Origin: Congeria kusceri
Lineage: Eukaryota; Mollusca; Bivalvia; Myida; Dreissenidae
Assembly: GCA_027627225.1 (NCBI GenBank)
Contig: CM051034.1
Coordinates: 50,166,081-50,230,080, forward strand
DNA: 64,000 bases
Reading direction: 5' to 3'
The notes beneath the pieces are model-generated. The model worked only from the letters and a program-made list of their open reading frames with translations. It was not told the DNA's origin and did not search any database. The position numbers and the translations under genes are program-made. Shown piece after piece: positions 27,401 through 36,997 of this stretch (its first letter is position 1; each line of letters begins with the position of its first letter).

Positions 27401-30400
27401 TTACTTGTTCTTGTAGTAATGAATTGTTTGATTTAAGACTTCTGTGTTAACCAAAATGTATTTCGTGTCTGAAATGTTGTCATATGGGCATAGCTTTATT
27501 TGAATAAAACCTGGATGTATTTGCCGAATTGATGTCTGTTTTGCGTTTTGATTAAACTTAACAATATACTCGTTGTATTGCGGTATGAAATAATTGCGGT
27601 ATACATGCAGATCCGTCAAAGTATATTGCTTTTCTGTCTGCACTGAAGGCACAATTAGGATTTCAGATGACTGATCTGCGACCGTGCGCATTGTATATTG
27701 TACAGAATTCGAAAGCTTTACGTGTTCTATCTCGGAAAAGCATTCCCATTGTAGAGCTCTGGTTTTTGTTACTCTGATATAATTACTACGAACGGTGTCC
27801 AAAATGTAAACTGTACCCAAATTAGATTTGGCTAATTTCAAATCTTTTTGTTCTGACATCGGTATGAGCATACATATCGTTTGTTTGTCTTCTTGAAATA
27901 AGTCAATTATAGTAAGTTCGTTGTTGGTCAGAACAAACAATTCATTGTCAACAGTCAAAGATTTCGTTGGTACAAGATAACTATGAACGTCAAACACTTT
28001 AGGATTGATCGGCAACGGAAGCCACTGACCAGTGTAACCACCCGTGTAATAGTAGCATAAATCATTGTCCATTGCCTTCGAACTAGTTGGTAAAGCGATG
28101 CAAGTAAATCTAACCTTCCCGCGAATAGATTCTTGTGGAGAATCAAACATAAACGGTTGTAACCGTGTTCTCATATCTATGACTTGAACTCTGTGTTCAT
28201 TTGCCCGTTCGTTCAAAATTGAAGTTTTCAACAAATCGGTAAGATTGGCTTCGCGACAGACGCGCTTAAAATGATCTAATATACGAGGCGGCATGATTGT
28301 AGTATGAAATGTCTCATTTACCATTGCCGCAAGCAAGTTCCAATTTCTTTCACTAAACAGATCACCTTTTTCGATAACCATATCTCCTAAATCTTCTACT
28401 AATGAAGTTGGTTCCATTGGCTTTTTCAGCACAGTTTTCATAGCGTATTCGATGCCTTCCACCCTGGATTTTAATGTACAAGGTACAATAATAGTGTAAG
28501 AATCCCTGTTATCGCCCATATTTTGCTCATAATAGTACTCAGTATTGCTTTGTGTAGCAGATACTGGAACGCTTTTTCCTCTTGGCTGTTGAGCTGTTAC
28601 TGTCATTTCTGGATCTCGTGGAAATTTGAAAGCGGGACTGCGATTGTTATAATAGTAGTCACTTTTGCTTTGTGTAGGAGTTACTTGAGAGCTTTTTTCG
28701 GGTTTCTGTTGAGCGTTCAATGTCTTTTCTGGATCTAGTGGAAATTTGAAAGCGGGACTGCGATTGTTTTGATCTACAATAGAATCGAGCAACATATCCT
28801 GTGGATCACTAACTATTGCATCAAATAAATCGTTAGTTTTTAAATCGCTCAACGAGTTACATAAAGCAGGATTTTCTAAGCCGCTAAAATCCAATTCGCA
28901 TATATCTTTAAAGTAATCTGATAGCGTTCCCTTTGGGGCATCGGTTTCCATTGGTACATTCTGAGTTTCTACCACGACATTGATAGAGTTATGATGTAAG
29001 TACTTATTATATTTCACAACCGGATTGAAAACGTTGCTGAAACAATCGATGCGATGAAGAACTAATCCTCCTTCACACGCCTCGTGGCTTGTGTACACTT
29101 CTGGGAAATCTTCAATATTTCCATTGAATACATAAATGGTACAATTTAATAGTAATGCGGCGGCGTGAACTTCAATAGGTTTAGCCGAAACACCCAATTT
29201 TTGTACATTCCAGTTCTTTAGATACGATTCGATATCCATACCTTCTTTTGACAGGCAATGTTTGTTTAAGTTATATGTGTTCATTGTATCATTCATGAAC
29301 TCGAAAACTCTAGCACGTATTTTGTCATGAAATGTTTCTTGACTTGTAAGCAGAAACGAGAGACTTCTGTAAAATGTGTTCCCATCATTTACCATTTGCT
29401 TCGATTCAAATACAGTACTACTACTTTCAACACTTGGCAGCTTGTCGTCTAAACCGCCAAAGTATTGTTCGCCACGCCAGATTGCATTCACTAAATGTTT
29501 TCGTTCTTCTTCGCTAATAAAATCTGAAATGCTGGATAGTTTGTGTTGTTTACTTGGTACAGGTACATTTATTCGTTCTTCTTCGCTAATAAAATCTGAA
29601 ATGCTGGATAGTTTGTGTTGTTTACTTGGTACAGGTACATTTATTCGTTCTTCTTCGCTAATAAAATCTGAAATGCTGGATAGTTTTTGTTGTTTACTTG
29701 GTACAGCTACATTTTCTATTCTCTTGCGAGGTATAACTAACTTGACAGCGCACTCGGCCTTTTTGTATGAGTATTGCCTATTGAATCTAATAACGGGCTG
29801 AAAGAATTCTGGTTGTGAATTTTTGTGCAAATGCAAGGCATGACGAATTGCATTTGCACGTTTATCAACGCTCTGTGGTGTGATTTTGATAGGCCAGCAA
29901 CGCTGCAGTATGCTGTCTGTCGTAAACACGTAAATCGATAGATTGAAAAAATGCGATATGGCTCGCAAGTCAATATCTGAAACCATATTGTTTGCATTAT
30001 TGTAGTTAGCGCTGTATTTGCCGACTGATACCTTGCCGTACTCTTTACAAACACGATTGAATATATCAACGTGTATATGCATATGATTTATAACCGCGTG
30101 CCTGATTGTTGCCCAGTATTTTTCGTTGCCAAATATGATCATCGAAACGCATCGATATATGTTTGAACCGTCGCTTTCTGTTATCGGTGTTGTTACATAT
30201 TGATTGGAGTTACTTTTGATAAAATTTGAAGGAATAGACGAAATATCCTTGATGAGACTTTCTTTGACAGACGAAAGCTGAGGGTAGGAGTATTTCGCTA
30301 TCAAATCGGAACAAGCGAGCCTTTCTTTAATGGTGATAACATCATCGAGTTCTAAAGTGTTTTGATAATCTTGCACGAGATTAACATTAATATGCTGCTG

Positions 30401-30424
30401 CGAATTAGGTAACACGATTGCCAT
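27401..30424 (-). CDS. Protein with two OTU-like pseudoprotease domains and propeller-like C-terminus, 1007 aa
   Basis: The first OTU-like domain (about residues 80-225) has SDGSNIYRCVSMIIFG and later DLRAISHFFNLSIYVF. The second (about 335-470) has NDGNTFYRSLSFLL and later PIEVHAAALLLNCTIYVF. The catalytic cysteine is Asn in the first and Thr in the second, and the usual histidine is Phe in both (FFQPVI, VFNPVV), so both look inactive. Between them are three 24-residue repeats; after them two 40-residue repeats; the last 250 residues resemble the propeller-like region of the paralogues (CYYYTGGYTGQW, YILVNTEVLNQ). The start at 30424 avoids overlap with primase; an ATG at 30568 and a TTG at 30577 lie inside the primase 3' end. 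Confidence 0.75.
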   Translation of the reverse strand: MAIVLPNSQQHINVNLVQDYQNTLELDDVITIKERLACSDLIAKYSYPQLSSVKESLIKDISSIPSNFIKSNSNQYVTTPITESDGSNIYRCVSMIIFGNEKYWATIRHAVINHMHIHVDIFNRVCKEYGKVSVGKYSANYNNANNMVSDIDLRAISHFFNLSIYVFTTDSILQRCWPIKITPQSVDKRANAIRHALHLHKNSQPEFFQPVIRFNRQYSYKKAECAVKLVIPRKRIENVAVPSKQQKLSSISDFISEEERINVPVPSKQHKLSSISDFISEEERINVPVPSKQHKLSSISDFISEEERKHLVNAIWRGEQYFGGLDDKLPSVESSSTVFESKQMVNDGNTFYRSLSFLLTSQETFHDKIRARVFEFMNDTMNTYNLNKHCLSKEGMDIESYLKNWNVQKLGVSAKPIEVHAAALLLNCTIYVFNGNIEDFPEVYTSHEACEGGLVLHRIDCFSNVFNPVVKYNKYLHHNSINVVVETQNVPMETDAPKGTLSDYFKDICELDFSGLENPALCNSLSDLKTNDLFDAIVSDPQDMLLDSIVDQNNRSPAFKFPLDPEKTLNAQQKPEKSSQVTPTQSKSDYYYNNRSPAFKFPRDPEMTVTAQQPRGKSVPVSATQSNTEYYYEQNMGDNRDSYTIIVPCTLKSRVEGIEYAMKTVLKKPMEPTSLVEDLGDMVIEKGDLFSERNWNLLAAMVNETFHTTIMPPRILDHFKRVCREANLTDLLKTSILNERANEHRVQVIDMRTRLQPFMFDSPQESIRGKVRFTCIALPTSSKAMDNDLCYYYTGGYTGQWLPLPINPKVFDVHSYLVPTKSLTVDNELFVLTNNELTIIDLFQEDKQTICMLIPMSEQKDLKLAKSNLGTVYILDTVRSNYIRVTKTRALQWECFSEIEHVKLSNSVQYTMRTVADQSSEILIVPSVQTEKQYTLTDLHVYRNYFIPQYNEYIVKFNQNAKQTSIRQIHPGFIQIKLCPYDNISDTKYILVNTEVLNQTIHYYKNK
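28529..28768 (-). repeat. Two tandem 120-base coding repeats
   Basis: Copies at 28649-28768 and 28529-28648 encode 40 residues each, beginning NNRSPAFKFP and ending in three tyrosines. The first part of the repeat is nearly identical; the later part has diverged (KPEKSSQV versus PRGKSVPV). The region is low-complexity and probably disordered. Confidence 0.85.
29502..29717 (-). repeat. Three tandem 72-base coding repeats
   Basis: Copies at 29502-29573, 29574-29645 and 29646-29717, nearly identical at the DNA level, encode 24 residues with the core KLSSISDFISEEER flanked by VPSKQ. They form a linker between the two OTU-like domains, and each core looks like a short amphipathic, acidic peptide. 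Confidence 0.9.
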
Positions 30425-30460
30425 ACTAGTAAAAACGAATGCATTGTTTATTACAGAATC

Positions 30461-30466
30461 TTTATT
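30461..30466 (-). terminator. Poly(A) signal for the primase gene
   Basis: AATAAA on the minus strand, 17 bases after the primase stop at 30483 and upstream of the chosen ATG (30424) of the next minus-strand gene. A second AATAAA lies at 30447-30452. Confidence 0.55.
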
Positions 30467-30482
30467 CAAATAGTTTTTTTTG

Positions 30483-32870
30483 TCATACACGGCATTTCCA
30501 AATACAAAATCGTTTTGTTCGTTCTTTGCAGATCGAACTGAAACAATGACAATGAATAAAACACTCATGCTTGTCAACTGTTCGCTTCAAATTCACCCTC
30601 ACATAAAAATCACACGGGTTTCTAGCAGGATTGGCATGATTGGATATGGCACAGAATTTTAAGCCGGAACACCAGCTGAAAACACCTTTGCCCTGATACA
30701 CCAATGGCCTGTTCATGAAAATCTTCAAGGCGAGTTGATTCTTGCTCGTTTTGAGGCGACCACCAGAATATCTGTCAATGGCTTCGATCAGCTTTTCTTT
30801 TTGTTTCGCTGAAAATTTGAAAGTTTTCAGAGTGTCCTGTTGAGATGATTCCGTTCGTTTTGCACGTTTGACCAAGAACATATTTTTGTAAACCTGGTTG
30901 TTATCAAATTGTTCGATAATGTCTTGAGTGGGCAATGACATTTCATAGATATATACTAGTTGAGCGTCGGAATCACGGTTGTTTCTGCTATGCACAAATG
31001 CCGTTATCATTTGAAGAGCATCCATAAAATTGTCTGTGTGCTGGTTGAAGAACACTGGTATAAGTGGTTTTGAGCCGTCTGGTTTCATATTCAACGGTAA
31101 CCGAATCTCGTGAGCAGGAAGACCGTAAACCGCTTTGTCAAATATCTCCTCATCTTGAATCTGTCGCAAGTGATCAAACTTCCATCTGTACACATTTAAC
31201 ACTTTCAGAAACGCATCAACAACTGTTCTGTTCATGAAGCAAACTGTTGTAAATTTCATGATTATCCGCAATCCTAGTTTGAACTTGGTTGAATCTATTT
31301 TGTCCAAATCATCTCTTACGGACTCGTACATGTAAAACGTTGTGTTTTCCAATGTCACGGGCAGCTTCAATACGTCGTTGCAAACGAATACGACTAATTT
31401 CGATATACTTTCAAAAAACGTCTGCTTGATATTCCATTGATTGTCATTCAAATAGTAAGCTTGAATGTACTGCTTATCATATATATCCAAGTCAGCGTTT
31501 ATTGTGTAGATCGGAAGAAATGGATTGATGGTTTCGTGATAGTAATAGTCACTTGACGAGATGTGCTTCACAAGATCTATACCATATTGTACGTAACTGT
31601 CTATCGATGGATTTCGTAGGTGATGTTTAATTTTTCTAACAACTCCACTTGGTACAGGTTTATCTATATTGGAACAGTTCAATACCAAAATGTGATAGTC
31701 CTTACCCTTCCAAGTTGATAACAACGGTTTGAATGGCTTCAAGTTGAGAATTTCGGAAGCAGCAAACTTATTGTCACCGTTGTATGCACCTGCGAGCATT
31801 TCGCATAATATTAACGTTGAGTGCATTTCTATATATGGTGGTGGATTTGTACCGTAGTATTTGAGTATCGAATTTGCTAAAACGTACTTGAGTTCGCCTT
31901 TTTTCACTTTGAAGTCAAACATTGATTGTTGATGATTTCTCAACAGATATCGTGTTAACGATGACGCTGATACAACAGTTGACTTGAAACCTTTGGCTAT
32001 ATCGCTGTTTATATCTTCAAATTTTGATGTATCGTAGTACTCGATCAAGTTTGAAAACTGTTCCGCAATACTCGAGTGATTGTCTTTCAGAAAGGCGAGA
32101 GGCTGTACGTTTTGAAAACACTTTGTCAGCGCGTAACTAGAAACAACTCCTCCAGACTCATCGTGTGAATACTTCTTTGAAAGTTCATTCAAGTTTCCAT
32201 ATATCTTTAGCGAACAGGCGGTAAATAAATTTACAACATTCTTGAAGTGCACAACGCTATCGTTCATATCTTTTAGCGAATGTAGCTCATAACGTCTGAT
32301 CATGTAACGCAAGAGGTGATAATTTTCCTTGGGGTTAGTAGTCTCGATGTTATCGAAGTATTTGTCAAATATATCACTTAAAACGTAAAGAGCAACATTT
32401 GTCCCGTATCGAAAACAGTAGTATGCAATTAGAAACATTTTGAACGGGTTGTAGTTCATATTTCTATACAGGTTATAGAAAAAACTATTTATGTCCGTGT
32501 ACAACTTAATGTATGCGTGCGTAAATTTCGTTTTGCCCTTAATATTGACTAAAAGACGTTCACCTACTAAATCGCGAAGGCATTTGTTACCAAAATACCT
32601 TCTTGGCAGAACGCAGCTATTGTTGACTATTTCATTTACAAATATAGTCTTTTCAATTCGCAAAACTCTATAAGGTGTCGAGAAGTCATTCGTGTTGCCC
32701 TTAGACAGAGTGTGAAGGTACAATATCACAAACGATTCATCGTTCTCATAAGTCTGTTCAACGTTCTCCGTGTTGCATAAAAACAAAAGCAAAAGGTCTG
32801 TGCTAGCACTTAACACAGACTTTGAAGCTTCGCCGTTAATCGGAAGAGTTATTGCCTTAAATGCAGTCAT
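30483..32870 (-). CDS. DNA primase, UL52-like subunit of helicase-primase, 795 aa
   Basis: Archaeo-eukaryotic primase family, the RNA primer-making subunit of herpesvirus helicase-primase. TINADLDIYD (about residue 460) fits the catalytic DxD-type strand, FKLGLRIIMKF (about 530) fits the conserved lysine/arginine strand, and the C-terminus has the zinc-binding pattern of UL52 relatives: FCAISNHANPARNPC, a strand DFYVRVNLKRT, then HECFIHCHC. The first ATG is at 32870 (MTAFKAITLP); upstream the frame opens only to a GTG within the divergent gene. It is divergent from the 32956 gene and faces the candidate SSB gene beyond it. It should work with the UL5-like helicase at 61155 and the UL8-like protein at 1378. 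Confidence 0.8.
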   Translation of the reverse strand: MTAFKAITLPINGEASKSVLSASTDLLLLFLCNTENVEQTYENDESFVILYLHTLSKGNTNDFSTPYRVLRIEKTIFVNEIVNNSCVLPRRYFGNKCLRDLVGERLLVNIKGKTKFTHAYIKLYTDINSFFYNLYRNMNYNPFKMFLIAYYCFRYGTNVALYVLSDIFDKYFDNIETTNPKENYHLLRYMIRRYELHSLKDMNDSVVHFKNVVNLFTACSLKIYGNLNELSKKYSHDESGGVVSSYALTKCFQNVQPLAFLKDNHSSIAEQFSNLIEYYDTSKFEDINSDIAKGFKSTVVSASSLTRYLLRNHQQSMFDFKVKKGELKYVLANSILKYYGTNPPPYIEMHSTLILCEMLAGAYNGDNKFAASEILNLKPFKPLLSTWKGKDYHILVLNCSNIDKPVPSGVVRKIKHHLRNPSIDSYVQYGIDLVKHISSSDYYYHETINPFLPIYTINADLDIYDKQYIQAYYLNDNQWNIKQTFFESISKLVVFVCNDVLKLPVTLENTTFYMYESVRDDLDKIDSTKFKLGLRIIMKFTTVCFMNRTVVDAFLKVLNVYRWKFDHLRQIQDEEIFDKAVYGLPAHEIRLPLNMKPDGSKPLIPVFFNQHTDNFMDALQMITAFVHSRNNRDSDAQLVYIYEMSLPTQDIIEQFDNNQVYKNMFLVKRAKRTESSQQDTLKTFKFSAKQKEKLIEAIDRYSGGRLKTSKNQLALKIFMNRPLVYQGKGVFSWCSGLKFCAISNHANPARNPCDFYVRVNLKRTVDKHECFIHCHCFSSICKERTKRFCIWKCRV

Positions 32871-32955
32871 GTTCAAAGCTCTAAATAGATGTTGTCGCGT
32901 CTTGTTTCCACACAAATGGCAAAGCACTCCCTCCCTTCCAGTAATACAAATAAAT

Positions 32956-33498
32956 ATGTATACAGATGGAAGCGATGATTCCGATGACGATTTTTGCGAT
33001 ATGCCTGCAGAAAGCACCTCTTTGCTGACTTATAGTAATCAACACCAAGGGTCCGATGAGTTTGAAACGCAATACCTAAATGAAGAAATTGACGAAACTG
33101 GTTTGAAAATGTACTGTCTGGACAGAATACAAATGATACAAGAAGATCTTAAAGATCCAAATCTTAGTATGTCCGAACGCCTTGTGAATAAAACTAATCT
33201 CAACGCTTTGAATAACGTTCTTACAAATTTACGTCTAAGCGAGAAAATCAAACTTGGCTCCCTAAACAACTCGCAGTACACAGACGCCGTGATATTACAG
33301 AAACAAGTAGTCTGTAATTTATCTGGTCAAAAGGAGTATAGTAATTTGATTCGACCAGTAGTTTTAGCTCAGCCTCATATAATACCGTCTATTACAGACA
33401 GTGATACGAACATAAATGAGTATAACCCAAGCTCTATACTGAAGCAACCAACATCAAAAAATAATATACATGTGAGCGAACCTTGTTTGGCTGTATAA
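32956..33498 (+). CDS. Hypothetical acidic protein, 180 aa
   Basis: Start at the ATG at 32956 (MYTDGSDDSDDDFCDMP), 85 bases from the divergent primase ATG. The in-frame ATG at 32869 would overlap the primase start on a CATG and is less likely. The N-terminus is very acidic. Residues about 50-100 are helical with several leucines and may form a coiled coil (CLDRIQMIQEDL, LNALNNVLTNLRL). The C-terminal part is polar and probably disordered. Its stop lies within TATAATA, which may serve the next gene. Not recognised. Confidence 0.65.
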   Translation: MYTDGSDDSDDDFCDMPAESTSLLTYSNQHQGSDEFETQYLNEEIDETGLKMYCLDRIQMIQEDLKDPNLSMSERLVNKTNLNALNNVLTNLRLSEKIKLGSLNNSQYTDAVILQKQVVCNLSGQKEYSNLIRPVVLAQPHIIPSITDSDTNINEYNPSSILKQPTSKNNIHVSEPCLAV

Positions 33499-33546
33499 TA
33501 CCGCACACATTCCAGTTACCAGTACACAATTCATTTCACTCTCGTC

Positions 33547-36500
33547 ATGTCTGCCGAACAAGATAGTAAACAAGTAGAGACTGTTTTAACTAACAGGTCG
33601 ATCGCTATCAACGAAGGGGCCTTCTTACTTCGGCTCAACGATTCCGATATAAACTATGAAGACTTTTCAAAGCAATGTTTGTACGGCGATGCATTTCCAT
33701 CAGCCTACTCGCGTTTTGTGACCATGATACCAACTGGGCTATTTCTTCCACAGCTTTTTGCAGGAAAGAATGTCTTTATGGAGCACAAGGACAAGTATGC
33801 AAGGGTTGCTCTGTTGGATCACTTTTTACCGTATGCGTTTCTGATAAGGGAAAACGGGCACAGTTTGATTAAGGCGATGTATGATAAGTTGTTTCAAAAC
33901 TCCGAGAAACCATCATACAGTCAAACGTACAACGAAATGATATCATCTGTAAAATTTCATCTCTCAAACTACAAAAAGAATGTCATGTTTCCAGATGAGC
34001 TTGAAATGTTAAACGACAAAGAAGAGCAAAGCGTTGAAGACTTTAGAGCTACTTCTGAGCATTATACGGTGTTATTTGTTACGCATGCATCTGCAATCCG
34101 ATTGCTCGACTTGAGTCCATCAGAGTTTAAGTTTGGAAATGACGGCTCGAATCTGCTGGTGACACTCAATAACAACAATGCTGCTCTTTTTGACGGTATA
34201 AGTACATGCAATGCGTTTAACATAAAATTGCCAGAACGAATATGCAAAGCCATTCAGAGAGAACTATTAACAATGACACAGTTTTTCGTTGGTTATGATC
34301 CTAGTGGCCAACTGAAAGACTATATAGCAAACATGAAATTCTTGTTTAAAGACCAGCTGAAATCGATTTCTTGCTCAAAAGATGACAGTGTTAAGAACTA
34401 TTGTGTATCTGCACTGAAACTGTATTTGTCGAGAAGTCTTGAACTCGATGACATTTCCACTACATCACCAATATTGAGCGATCCAAGTTATGAAGAGACG
34501 ATAAGGAAGAAAATATTGTTTCAGCTTTTGATGTTGCTGGATGTTGGGTCGGCTTTGAATAGTCGCAACATGGTTAGGAAGGAATTATCGAGTGGCAAAC
34601 CAACGCTTGTTCACGCAAATCAATACACTAATCCGTTTAACGAACTCTGTGGGGCACTGTACGAAAATGTAAGCTGGATTACTCATACTCTATCAACGTG
34701 TATGTTTTACACCAGAGTAAAGAATCGCAAAAGTTGTGAAAGTTGCATGCAACATATTTGTGCTGTTAACATTCCGTCACTTTTGTTTAACTTTTCAACA
34801 AACGCTCAATCTCTGAAAAGGGAAAGATCTTCTGCACTGCTGTGCTTTCTCACATCGAATCCGTTTAACAAAACCGGACCGTTAGGTAATCTCAGAAACA
34901 ACGACTCAAAAGAAACATCCGATGAAGCAAACATAGTGTCGTGGGAAAAACATCACAAAAATCTGTTGAATATACTTCTCGAAAGCACACACTGTGATTT
35001 AAGTTATTGTGTTGAAGACGATAAAACAACGGACGCCAACATAGACAATAGGGCTGAAAAAGTCATGGAAGCTATATGTTTGCAACTGGACAATTGGCTT
35101 AACACATGCGATCAATTTTACCAGGAGTTAGACGATGGTCCCGAAACTGTAACCCAAGCAAACAATATTGAATCTGAAATTCGCAACGTCTATAAGATTA
35201 CATCAAATCTTGACAAAGGATTCACCAACGTACTACTGTCTGAAGGACTGATGTACCTGTTGCGGTGCATATTATTGCACGAACAATCGGACTTTGAAAA
35301 ACATCCAGTAAATGACATTTTCCTTAAAGTGCGCCCACTGTTTCTAGACAACAAGTCTGGCTTCAAAGTGATGCAATTTCAAAGTACAAAAGACATTTCA
35401 ATTTCAAGAGTCGGTGTGAAAACGCATCTTGATGAAGACATTGAAATAGACATCCAGAGTAAGTTGACGAAAAACTACAAGTTCAACGAAACATTGTACA
35501 ATGTATCTTTTAAGTGCAAAGCGTACTTGATTGGAAGGTACAATGAATCAAAAGGAAACGGTAAACGTAAAGCTAACATGGTTCAAAATATGTCCAACCA
35601 AAAGCTGGCATCGTCATTAAGCAATAGCTTTTTGTATTTCAAGAATTTTTGCTCCAAAAAGGCGTGCGATAGTCTCAGTATTCATGACGACGAGTTTTGC
35701 AGACACGTTTTGAATGAAGTTCGAGACGATATGTTGGACAAATATGCCAATTTGTTCAAGTATACAACTCAGTATAAAGTCGAAGATTGGTCAAGCGTTG
35801 CATATCTTATCAGCGTTGTTAAAACACTAGAATACCTTAGAATTCAACCATCGTACGACAGAATCGGATTTCTTACATTCAACAAGTTGTCCGATGCTAA
35901 AGACGGTTTTAAATTTCAACAACAGTTGCTTGACAGTGACTTCAACGCGTTCGAAACTCTGTACGGTGTGAATTGTAACTTGACCAAATTCGTCGCCGAT
36001 ATTCAAGGGACGACGTTAAACTTCAAGAAATGCTCCATCAAGCCGCTGGATTCGCACAACGAACTACTCAATTCGTTTTCAGCCAGCAAAATGCACCCAG
36101 GCCCACCTGTATATTATATGTCATTGTCATCGAAAAAAAGCGGTTTCAAAACAAACAATTCCAGTGCGAACTTTTTGTTGACGTTTCTAAACGAAGATCA
36201 GTACAAGCTAGAGAAAGACGCCGCGTATACCGACTACATTAAGACGAATCGGAAAAAGTTGTACGATTGCGTTTTTGATGCAACGTTTTCCGATCAAGGG
36301 TTGGATATCGAAAACAAATACAAACCAGATATTCTCGAGGAGATGATAGGTGAGTTTGATGAAAGATATCCGATTAGTGTTTTTGCTAACGAGCAAGTCC
36401 ATGCCTTTGTCAAACTTGTTTTAGAGACATATTTTGATCGAAACCAGCAAGCCGTAAATGTCGCTGCAAAAAGGATCAAGGAGATCAACATGCGGGTGAA

Positions 36501-36618
36501 AAACAGAACCATAAAACGAGTACACAGTGAAATGATGGCAACTCCGGACCATGCGGTAGACGAGGATGATGATGAAGACGAAACTCAGTTCCTGAACAAA
36601 AAGCAAAAGTTGCAATAA
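33547..36618 (+). CDS. Candidate single-stranded DNA-binding protein (ICP8/UL29-like), 1023 aa
   Basis: A large soluble protein with a compact Cys/His cluster CESCMQHICAV at about residues 397-407 (CxxC, then HxC), comparable to the single zinc knuckle of herpesvirus ICP8. The C-terminus is acidic then basic (DEDDDEDETQFLNKKQKLQ), as in ICP8, where the tail controls cooperativity and nuclear entry. Size is a little under the family norm of about 1100-1200. Its neighbour across a small gene is primase. These are weak similarities; major capsid protein is the main alternative, but the zinc cluster and tail do not fit it. A possible TATA element overlaps the stop of the gene upstream. Confidence 0.5.
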   Translation: MSAEQDSKQVETVLTNRSIAINEGAFLLRLNDSDINYEDFSKQCLYGDAFPSAYSRFVTMIPTGLFLPQLFAGKNVFMEHKDKYARVALLDHFLPYAFLIRENGHSLIKAMYDKLFQNSEKPSYSQTYNEMISSVKFHLSNYKKNVMFPDELEMLNDKEEQSVEDFRATSEHYTVLFVTHASAIRLLDLSPSEFKFGNDGSNLLVTLNNNNAALFDGISTCNAFNIKLPERICKAIQRELLTMTQFFVGYDPSGQLKDYIANMKFLFKDQLKSISCSKDDSVKNYCVSALKLYLSRSLELDDISTTSPILSDPSYEETIRKKILFQLLMLLDVGSALNSRNMVRKELSSGKPTLVHANQYTNPFNELCGALYENVSWITHTLSTCMFYTRVKNRKSCESCMQHICAVNIPSLLFNFSTNAQSLKRERSSALLCFLTSNPFNKTGPLGNLRNNDSKETSDEANIVSWEKHHKNLLNILLESTHCDLSYCVEDDKTTDANIDNRAEKVMEAICLQLDNWLNTCDQFYQELDDGPETVTQANNIESEIRNVYKITSNLDKGFTNVLLSEGLMYLLRCILLHEQSDFEKHPVNDIFLKVRPLFLDNKSGFKVMQFQSTKDISISRVGVKTHLDEDIEIDIQSKLTKNYKFNETLYNVSFKCKAYLIGRYNESKGNGKRKANMVQNMSNQKLASSLSNSFLYFKNFCSKKACDSLSIHDDEFCRHVLNEVRDDMLDKYANLFKYTTQYKVEDWSSVAYLISVVKTLEYLRIQPSYDRIGFLTFNKLSDAKDGFKFQQQLLDSDFNAFETLYGVNCNLTKFVADIQGTTLNFKKCSIKPLDSHNELLNSFSASKMHPGPPVYYMSLSSKKSGFKTNNSSANFLLTFLNEDQYKLEKDAAYTDYIKTNRKKLYDCVFDATFSDQGLDIENKYKPDILEEMIGEFDERYPISVFANEQVHAFVKLVLETYFDRNQQAVNVAAKRIKEINMRVKNRTIKRVHSEMMATPDHAVDEDDDEDETQFLNKKQKLQ

Positions 36619-36692
36619 TATGTTTGTTGTGACAAATGTACACTTTTTCACAAAAGACTGACTTGCTGCTTGACGGTTTGATCATAAAAATG

Positions 36693-36700
36693 TATAAACG
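36693..36700 (+). promoter_or_regulatory. TATA box of the 36731 gene
   Basis: TATAAACG 31-38 bases upstream of the ATG at 36731. The same octamer occurs before the gene at 50668. Confidence 0.55.
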
Positions 36701-36721
36701 TTTCTTGTTTGCATATGTTTG

Positions 36722-36727
36722 AATAAA
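36722..36727 (+). terminator. Poly(A) signal for the 33547 gene
   Basis: AATAAA about 105 bases after the stop at 36618; it lies in the leader of the small gene that follows, so the two transcription units overlap slightly. Confidence 0.4.
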
Positions 36728-36730
36728 ACT

Positions 36731-36934
36731 ATGATTCCCCAAACTCAGTCTTACATGTATTCCTTTCATACATCATACGAGATGTTTGTGTCAGCAATGC
36801 TAACATTGTTAGTGTTGTTCACCTTCTACAACTGTGTTGTACTAAGTCTAATTTTTGTCAAATACAACAAACCGGTAAGAAAAAATGTATGGCCACGCGC
36901 AAGTCAAATCTGCACGAAAGAAATCAGTGTGTGA
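36731..36934 (+). CDS. Small membrane protein, 67 aa
   Basis: First ATG at 36731, 31 bases after TATAAACG. One strong membrane segment at residues about 22-45 (MFVSAMLTLLVLFTFYNCVV and following residues) and a basic cytosolic-type tail (KYNKPVRKNVWPR). No cleavable signal peptide pattern, so probably a type II or III single-span protein. It sits between the candidate SSB gene and another small membrane protein, each with its own TATA element. Function unknown; small envelope proteins of this kind are common in herpesviruses. Confidence 0.6.
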   Translation: MIPQTQSYMYSFHTSYEMFVSAMLTLLVLFTFYNCVVLSLIFVKYNKPVRKNVWPRASQICTKEISV

Positions 36935-36953
36935 TTCTGATGGTGTTTTTTAC

Positions 36954-36960
36954 TATATAC
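36954..36960 (+). promoter_or_regulatory. TATA-like element of the 36998 gene
   Basis: TATATAC, 38-44 bases upstream of the ATG, matching the spacing seen for other genes in the window. Confidence 0.45.
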
Positions 36961-36997
36961 AACGGGCAATCGTATTGTACAAAAGCAAACATCAACA

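Noticed and set aside
29502..29717. CRISPR-like array
   Set aside because: The repeats are directly adjacent without unique spacers and stay in one coding frame.
29376..29801. A 141-codon plus-strand frame with three repeats
   Set aside because: It is the antisense shadow of the 72-base repeats in the OTU-like gene; the minus-strand frame carries recognisable domains.
30425..30577. Longer N-terminus for the double OTU-like protein
   Set aside because: It starts at TTG (30577) or ATG (30568) inside the primase 3' end, across poly(A) signals; the ATG at 30424 fits better.
32871..33017. Longer primase N-terminus
   Set aside because: The extension begins at GTG and lies over the divergent acidic protein gene; ATG at 32870 is preferred.
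33547..36618. Major capsid protein
   Set aside because: Size is short for a herpesvirus capsid protein and the zinc-knuckle-like cluster and charged tail fit a DNA-binding protein better; not excluded.
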